Assembly: GCA_031259805.1 (NCBI GenBank)
Contig: JAIRKX010000069.1
Span: 1 to 10,931 of the forward strand
Source: Prevotellaceae bacterium
GTDB lineage: Bacteria > Bacteroidota > Bacteroidia > Bacteroidales > UBA932
DNA length: 10,931 bases
Direction: 5' to 3'
Shown here: piece after piece, positions 6,315-10,931 of the stretch
Position numbering within the stretch: the stretch's first letter is position 1
Layout of the letters: every line of letters begins with the position of its first letter
Notes under the pieces: model-generated
The model's database searches: none
What the model was told of the DNA's origin: nothing
Seen by the model: only the letters and a program-made list of their open reading frames with translations
Translations under genes and position numbers: made by a program

Positions 6315-8108
6315 ATGTCTACATTTAAAATGCACCTTTTAGTCTGTGGGGGCACAGGCTGCCGGGCGTCGCAGAGCGCCATGATCGTCGAACGCCTGCG
6401 GGAGGCGCTGGCGGCAAGCGGACTGAGCGGCGATGCGCAGGTGGTTGCCACCGGCTGTTTCGGCTTCTGCGAGCAGGGGCCCATCGTAAAAGTGATGCCC
6501 GACAATACATTCTATACCAACGTAACGCCCGACGACGCCGCCATAATCGTTGCCGAGCATGTATTGAAAGGCCGGAAGGTCGAACGGCTGCTATATACCG
6601 ACCCGCAGCACAAAACCCCCGCGAGCGACTCGAAGCACATGGGCTTTTATCGGAAACAAATTCGGATTGCCCTGCGCAACTGCGGCTTTATCGACCCCGA
6701 GAATATTGACGAATACATTGCCCGCGACGGCTACGCGGCGCTGGGGAAAGTCCTCTCGGAGTATACGCCGCAGGAGGCCATCGAGGTGGTCAAACGTTCG
6801 GGGCTGCGCGGACGGGGCGGCGGCGGATTCCCGACAGGGACGAAGTGGGACATCGCCCGCACCCGCCGGTCCGACCAAAAATACGTAGTATGCAATGCCG
6901 ACGAGGGCGACCCGGGCGCGTTTATGGATCGCTCCATCCTCGAAGGCGACCCGCATTCGATCCTCGAAGCCATGCTCATTTGCGGCTACTGCATCGGCGC
7001 AACCAAGGGGCTCGTCTACATCCGCGCCGAATACCCGCTAGCGATTCACCGGCTGCAGGTGGCTATCACGCAGGCGCGTGAATACGGCTTGTTAGGCGCA
7101 GACATCATGGGCGCCGGATTCGATTTCGACATCGAACTGCGCTACGGCGCCGGCGCATTCGTCTGCGGCGAAGAGACGGCATTGATCCGTTCGATGGAAG
7201 GACGCCGCGGCGAACCGACCGTCAAACCCCCGTTCCCCGCCGAATCGGGCTATCGCGGGCGACCGACCAATGTCAACAACGTCGAAACGCTGGCCAACAT
7301 TCCGGTCATTTTCCTCAAAGGCCCCGAATGGTTCGCCGGCATCGGATCGACCGGCTCGAAAGGCACAAAAGTATTCGCCCTTGCGGGAAAAATCAACAAC
7401 GTCGGACTGATTGAAGTGCCGATGGGCATCACCCTGCGCGAAGTGATTTTCGAAATCGGCGGCGGCATCAAAGACGGCAAACGATTCAAAGCCGTACAAA
7501 CCGGCGGGCCATCGGGCGGATGCCTCACGGAGAAACACCTCGATACGCCTATCGACTTCGACAACCTGCTCGCCGCAGGCTCGATGATGGGCTCGGGGGG
7601 CATGATTGTCATGGACGAAGACGACTGTATGGTGTCGATAGCCAAGTTCTATTTGGAATTTACCGTCGACGAATCCTGCGGCAAGTGCGCCCCCTGTCGC
7701 ATCGGCAACAAGCGCCTGTACGAGCTGCTGCGCAAAATCACGCTCGGCCATGGCGAAGCCGACGACATGGACTGCCTCCGCAATCTGAGCGCGGTGATTA
7801 AGGACACGGCGCTCTGCGGACTGGGACAGACGTCGCCAAACCCCGTCCTCTCGACCCTCGACAACTTCCGAAGCGAATACGAAGCCCACATATTCGACCG
7901 TAAATGCCCTGCAGGGCAATGCAAAGCGTTAAAACATTATTTTATCCTCCCCGAAAAATGCACCGGCTGCACCGCCTGTGCCCGCAACTGCTCGGTAAAC
8001 GCCATCGTCGGCGAACGGCGACAGGCGCACAGCATCATCCAAAACAAATGCATCCGCTGCGGCGCCTGCCTCGAAAAATGCAAGTTTGACGCCATACGGG
8101 TGGGGTAA
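6315..8108 (+). CDS. hydB: NuoF-like flavoprotein subunit of NAD(H)-linked [FeFe]-hydrogenase (HydB/HndC)
   Basis: At 597 residues this has the full HydB layout. The N-terminal thioredoxin-like [2Fe-2S] domain has Cys11, Cys16, Cys48 and Cys52. The NuoF core has the glycine-rich FMN/NADH-binding GLRGRGGGGFPTG (163-175), NADEGDPGAF (194-203) and GAGAFVCGEET (278-288). A [4Fe-4S] site is formed by Cys455, 458, 461 (ESCGKCAPCR) and Cys501. A C-terminal 2x[4Fe-4S] ferredoxin domain has Cys549/552/555/559 and Cys579/582/585/589. It should oxidise or reduce NAD(H) and pass electrons to HydA and HydC. In related complexes this subunit is central to flavin-linked electron bifurcation. A purine-rich GAAAGGAG sits only one base before the ATG, too close for a classical ribosome binding site. 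No key residue appears to be missing. Confidence 0.95.
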   Translation: MSTFKMHLLVCGGTGCRASQSAMIVERLREALAASGLSGDAQVVATGCFGFCEQGPIVKVMPDNTFYTNVTPDDAAIIVAEHVLKGRKVERLLYTDPQHKTPASDSKHMGFYRKQIRIALRNCGFIDPENIDEYIARDGYAALGKVLSEYTPQEAIEVVKRSGLRGRGGGGFPTGTKWDIARTRRSDQKYVVCNADEGDPGAFMDRSILEGDPHSILEAMLICGYCIGATKGLVYIRAEYPLAIHRLQVAITQAREYGLLGADIMGAGFDFDIELRYGAGAFVCGEETALIRSMEGRRGEPTVKPPFPAESGYRGRPTNVNNVETLANIPVIFLKGPEWFAGIGSTGSKGTKVFALAGKINNVGLIEVPMGITLREVIFEIGGGIKDGKRFKAVQTGGPSGGCLTEKHLDTPIDFDNLLAAGSMMGSGGMIVMDEDDCMVSIAKFYLEFTVDESCGKCAPCRIGNKRLYELLRKITLGHGEADDMDCLRNLSAVIKDTALCGLGQTSPNPVLSTLDNFRSEYEAHIFDRKCPAGQCKALKHYFILPEKCTGCTACARNCSVNAIVGERRQAHSIIQNKCIRCGACLEKCKFDAIRVG

Positions 8109-8144
8109 AAAGACAAAAAAACCAAACGCAACAAATCAACCACA

Positions 8145-9902
8145 ATGCAACTGACAATAGACAACAAACGCATAGACGTAGCCGTCGGCACAACGGTATA
8201 CGACGCGGCTAAGCAGGTCGGCGTCACCATTCCACGGCTGTGCTACCTAAACCTCGAAGCGCTGGGAATAGAGAACAAGCCGGCCAGCTGCCGCATCTGC
8301 GTAGTCGAAATCGAAGGCCGGCGCAACCTCGCGCCATCGTGCGCCACCCTGTGCACCGAAGGCATGACCGTCAAAACCAGCTCGCCGCGAGTACTCAACG
8401 CCCGTAAAACGGTATTGGAACTGCTCCTCTCCGACCACCCGAAAGACTGCCTGATATGCCCGAAGTCGGGACGCTGCGAACTGCAGAATCTGGCCATACG
8501 CATGGGCGTCCGCGAAATCCACTCGATCGAGAACGCCGAGATGTCGACCTACCGCAAAGACCAATCGCCGTCGATCATCCGCAACATGGACAAATGCGTA
8601 CTGTGCCGCCGCTGCGAAACAGTCTGCAATACAGTACAGACCGTCGGCGCGCTGAGCGGCGTCAACCGCGGCTTCATGGCGGTCGTAGCCCCGGCGTTTG
8701 AACAGGACCTGCAGGACTCCCCCTGCACCTTCTGCGGGCAATGCGTGGCCGTATGCCCGACAGGGGCGCTGACCGAAGTCGACCACACCCCGCGCGTCGT
8801 CCGCGCGCTGGCCGACCCCACCAAGACGGTCATCGTACAGACTGCCCCGGCAGTACGGGCGGCGCTGGGCGAAGCATTCGGCATGCCCGCCGGCACATTA
8901 GTTACGGGCAAAATGGTCGCCGCCTTACGGCAAATAGGATTCGACTACGTATTCGACACCGACTTTGCCGCCGACCTGACCATTATGGAAGAAGGCGCCG
9001 AACTCCTCTCGCGCATCCACCGGATGCTCGAAGGCGACAGCAACGTCAAACTCCCCATACTCACGTCATGCTGCCCGGCGTGGGTCAACTTCTTTGAACA
9101 AAATTACCCCGACATGCTCGACGTACCCTCCACCGCCCGCTCGCCGCAGCAAATGTTCGGCGCCATCGCCAAAACCTATCTGGCCGACCGCATAGGCGTC
9201 CGGCGCGACAACCTGATAGTCGTATCCATCATGCCCTGTCTGGCCAAAAAATACGAATGCCGGCGCGACGAATTTAAAGTCGACGGCAATCCCGACGTCG
9301 ACTACGCACTCTCAACACGCGAACTGGCGCAACTAATCAAAGAAGCAAACATCGACTTCAACGCCCTGCCCGACGACAACTTCGACGCGCCTATGGGCGA
9401 ATCGACCGGCGCCGCCGTCATCTTCGGCGCTACCGGCGGAGTGATCGAAGCCGCCACCCGCACCGCCTACGAACTGTTTACCGGCAAAAAATGCCGGCAA
9501 ATCGACTTCCACGAACTGCGCGGAATGGAAGGCGTCCGCACCGCATCGGTCGACTTCGACGGCACGCCCATACACATCGGCATCGCACACCAGCTGGGCA
9601 ATGCCCGCAAACTGCTCGACGGCGTCCGCGCCGGACGCTACCACCTCCACGCCATCGAAATCATGGCCTGCCCGGGCGGCTGCGTCGGCGGCGGCGGACA
9701 GCCCCTCCACATGGGCAACGCCCAAATAATCTGCGCACGACAACAAGCGCTCTACCGCGAAGACGCACAAAAACCCCTCCGCAAATCACACGAAAACCCC
9801 TATATCCAACAACTGTACAACGAATTCTTAGGCCGCCCGCTAAGCCCCAAAGCCCACCACCTGCTACACACCCGATACTTCGACAAATCAACAAACAATT
9901 AA
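8145..9902 (+). CDS. hydA: [FeFe]-hydrogenase catalytic subunit, group A3 type (HydA/HndD)
   Basis: At 585 residues this is the H2-activating subunit. Domains in order: plant-type [2Fe-2S] (Cys33, 49, 52, 66); His-Cys3 [4Fe-4S] (His98, Cys102, 105, 111); two [4Fe-4S] clusters (Cys151/154/157/161 and Cys194/197/200/204); and the H-cluster domain with TSCCPAW (307-313), MPCLAKKYE (363-371) and MACPGGCVGGGGQP (507-520). By family comparison, Cys310, 365, 509 and 513 hold the H-cluster and Cys309 is the proton-transfer cysteine, so the enzyme looks fully active. The C-terminal 65 residues (YREDAQ, SHENPYIQQLYNEFLG, LLHTRYF) match the small-subunit region. The extra C-terminal [2Fe-2S] domain of Thermotoga HydA is absent, and the length matches HndD. 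It starts after an A-rich leader without Shine-Dalgarno, 36 bases after hydB. The maturases are not in the window. Confidence 0.96.
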   Translation: MQLTIDNKRIDVAVGTTVYDAAKQVGVTIPRLCYLNLEALGIENKPASCRICVVEIEGRRNLAPSCATLCTEGMTVKTSSPRVLNARKTVLELLLSDHPKDCLICPKSGRCELQNLAIRMGVREIHSIENAEMSTYRKDQSPSIIRNMDKCVLCRRCETVCNTVQTVGALSGVNRGFMAVVAPAFEQDLQDSPCTFCGQCVAVCPTGALTEVDHTPRVVRALADPTKTVIVQTAPAVRAALGEAFGMPAGTLVTGKMVAALRQIGFDYVFDTDFAADLTIMEEGAELLSRIHRMLEGDSNVKLPILTSCCPAWVNFFEQNYPDMLDVPSTARSPQQMFGAIAKTYLADRIGVRRDNLIVVSIMPCLAKKYECRRDEFKVDGNPDVDYALSTRELAQLIKEANIDFNALPDDNFDAPMGESTGAAVIFGATGGVIEAATRTAYELFTGKKCRQIDFHELRGMEGVRTASVDFDGTPIHIGIAHQLGNARKLLDGVRAGRYHLHAIEIMACPGGCVGGGGQPLHMGNAQIICARQQALYREDAQKPLRKSHENPYIQQLYNEFLGRPLSPKAHHLLHTRYFDKSTNN

Positions 9903-9917
9903 ACGCCTTCATTTAAC

Positions 9918-10445
9918 ATGAATACTACCGACCATGACGAACACCCGACCGTCGACGGCATTCCCGAAAGGGAACGCGCGGAGTTGAAAGACTGTCAAAT
10001 ACAAACAATAAAAAACATCTGCCACTCGTTCCGCCACGACGAAGGCGAACTGATTAACATCCTGCACAAAACGCAGGAATCATTCGGCTACCTGCCCCCC
10101 GAAATACAGGAATGCATTGCCCGCGAACTGCGCATTCCCGTAGCCAAAGTATACGGCGTCGTCACCTTCTACACCTTCTTCTCGATGCAGCCCAAAGGGA
10201 AATACCCGATTTCGATATGCCTCGGAACGGCCTGCTACGTCCGCGGATCGGAAAAAATCGTCGAAGCGCTTAAGAACGAGTTAGGTATTGACATCGGCGG
10301 CATAACGCCCGACGGCAAATTCTCATTAGACTGCCTGCGATGCGTAGGCGCCTGCGGCCTCGCACCGGTCATGCTCATCGGCGACCGCGTACATGGCCGC
10401 GTCGACCCCCTGCAAATAAAAGACATTCTAACGCTCTACACCTGA
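9918..10445 (+). CDS. hydC: NuoE-like [2Fe-2S] subunit of NAD(H)-linked [FeFe]-hydrogenase (HydC/HndA)
   Basis: At 175 residues this has a helical N-terminus, then the family signatures GYLPPEIQECIA, VAKVYGVVTFYTFFS and KYPISICLGTACYVRGS, and ends with DCLRCVGACGLAPV. The [2Fe-2S] ligands are Cys101, Cys106, Cys142 and Cys146, the usual C-x4-C and C-x3-C spacing of NuoE/HydC. Cys139 is an additional cysteine close to the cluster. In the complex it docks on the NuoF-like subunit and relays or stores electrons near the flavin. It begins 15 bases after hydA and is the last gene of the operon. The first 20 or so residues are polar and family-variable, so the start is likely but not certain. Confidence 0.93.
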   Translation: MNTTDHDEHPTVDGIPERERAELKDCQIQTIKNICHSFRHDEGELINILHKTQESFGYLPPEIQECIARELRIPVAKVYGVVTFYTFFSMQPKGKYPISICLGTACYVRGSEKIVEALKNELGIDIGGITPDGKFSLDCLRCVGACGLAPVMLIGDRVHGRVDPLQIKDILTLYT

Positions 10446-10617
10446 GGCCTGAAGCGCACAAGCGCAAAGCGCCACAAGCAAGCGCGACGGTTCTCAGGAC
10501 GAACCGACGGCATCCGCTTTACAATAGTTTAACATAAATTTAATAGTATACCCTTGCATTATTCAACGGGAATACTCTATCTTTGCGGCGGCAAAAAGCC
10601 AAAAGCTAAAGATTAAA
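10446..10617. other. Spacer after the hydrogenase operon with iterated AGCGC and a small hairpin
   Basis: This 172-base gap starts with four AGCGC words (10453, 10461, 10468, 10481). It then has a 6-bp hairpin, CGGTTC (10488-10493) pairing with GAACCG (10501-10506) around a 7-base loop. No T-run follows the hairpin, so it is only a weak terminator candidate for the operon. The second half is A/T-rich and carries a promoter. Confidence 0.4.
10554..10585 (+). promoter_or_regulatory. Promoter in front of the 21-bp repeat ORF
   Basis: TATCTTTG at 10578-10585 matches the Bacteroidetes -7 consensus TAnnTTTG exactly. A TTG at 10554-10556 (as CTTG) lies 21 bases upstream as the -33 element. Transcription would start near 10592, about 25 bases before the ATG at 10618, and would run directly into the repeat array. 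Confidence 0.6.
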
Positions 10618-10869
10618 ATGAATTCTCAACGCTATACCGCCCTATCGAACTCCGGAAAACCTTCGGAGCAGAAGGACTTTGCCGTACTCCATGCTACCTC
10701 CCGCCAAGCTTCGGTAACATGTCGCCAAGCTTCGGTAACATGTCGCCAAGCTTCGGTAACATGTCGCCAAGCCTCGGTAACATGTCGCCAAGCCTCGGTA
10801 ACATGTCGCCAAGCTTCGGTAACATGTCGCCAAGCCTCGGTAACATGTCGCCAAGCATCGGAAACATGA
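10618..10869 (+). CDS. Small hypothetical ORF made mostly of heptapeptide repeats
   Basis: The 83-codon frame starts with about 28 non-repetitive residues (MNSQRYTALSNSG, then a charged stretch), followed by repeats of RQASVTC encoded by the 21-bp tandem units. It stops in the eighth unit because GTAACATGT has become GAAACATGA (TGA stop). I do not recognise a family. In favour of coding: a good upstream promoter, a start codon in an A-rich context (AGATTAAAATG), and base changes among units 1-7 that fall only at a third codon position (GCT/GCC, both Ala). Against: the repeat array continues past the stop, several frames on both strands are open through it because the unit is a multiple of three, and the product is low-complexity. 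It may be a degenerate or non-coding repeat locus. Confidence 0.35.
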   Translation: MNSQRYTALSNSGKPSEQKDFAVLHATSRQASVTCRQASVTCRQASVTCRQASVTCRQASVTCRQASVTCRQASVTCRQASET

Positions 10870-10931
10870 CGCCAAGCATCGGTAACATGTAGCCAAGCCT
10901 CGGTAACATGTCGCAAAGCAAGGGGAACATG
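10702..10931. repeat. Tandem array of a 21-bp repeat, 11 units, running off the window edge
   Basis: The unit is CGCCAAGC, one variable base (T, C or A), then TCGGTAACATGT. Units start at 10702, 10723, 10744, 10765, 10786, 10807, 10828, 10849, 10870, 10891 and 10912. Units 1-7 are identical except for the variable base. Units 8-11 diverge progressively, with the last (20 bases visible) the most changed. There are no spacers, so it is not a CRISPR array. Most units contain the palindrome ACATGT, and the T-variant units also contain AAGCTT. Confidence 0.95.

Noticed and set aside
7092..7919. Long minus-strand ORF (275 codons) opposite hydB
   Set aside because: It is fully antisense to a strongly motif-supported gene, its translation is Arg/Ala/Phe/Val-rich with no recognisable domain, and it follows from the GC-rich codon use of hydB.
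10488..10506. Intrinsic terminator of the hydrogenase operon
   Set aside because: A 6-bp stem with a 7-base loop exists but no T-run follows; kept only as a remark in the spacer entry.
10702..10931. CRISPR array
   Set aside because: The 21-bp units are directly adjacent with no unique spacers, and no cas genes are present.

Overview
The window looks like a chromosomal segment of a Bacteroidota (Bacteroidales-type) anaerobe. The evidence is the gene content (a Bacteroidetes-type putative porin, an MltF-like transglycosylase of the type seen in Bacteroides relatives, and a large secreted Ig-like, Cys-rich surface protein), two promoter-like sites that fit the Bacteroidetes -33 TTTG / -7 TAnnTTTG pattern, and mostly A-rich translation starts without Shine-Dalgarno sequences. 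The genus cannot be fixed from the sequence alone.

Layout. (1) Bases 4-2097, plus strand: a secreted multi-domain protein with Ig/PKD-like modules and a cysteine-rich C-terminus. It ends just before a strong hairpin (2129-2159) that can terminate transcription from both sides. (2) Bases 2253-5674, minus strand: a putative outer-membrane porin followed by a membrane-anchored lytic transglycosylase. The substrate-binding-like domain of the transglycosylase appears to have lost about one lobe. (3) Bases 5904-10445, plus strand: a compact four-gene operon for a soluble NAD(H)/ferredoxin-linked [FeFe]-hydrogenase of the Hnd/Hyd (group A3, electron-bifurcating) type, in the order hndB-like, hydB/hndC, hydA/hndD, hydC/hndA. 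Gaps are 15-36 bases and a recognisable promoter lies upstream. (4) Bases 10446-10931: a 172-base spacer with a second good promoter, leading into a short ORF built almost entirely of 21-bp tandem repeats. The array runs off the window edge.

How the parts work together. HydB (FMN, NADH site, several Fe-S clusters), HydC ([2Fe-2S]) and HydA (H-cluster plus Fe-S relay) carry all the motifs expected of a working cytoplasmic complex that couples H2 to NAD(H) and ferredoxin in a fermenting anaerobe. The extra 129-residue ferredoxin-like subunit matches HndB of the Hnd complexes. The maturases (HydE, HydF, HydG) are not in this window. The envelope genes (porin, transglycosylase, surface protein) show no functional link to the hydrogenase.

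The least ordinary parts are the 21-bp repeat array downstream of its own promoter, the shortened MltF-like protein, the three-cysteine HndB-like subunit, and a small 8-bp tandem repeat in front of the hydrogenase promoter. No CRISPR array, rRNA, tRNA, transposase or obvious new defence system was seen.
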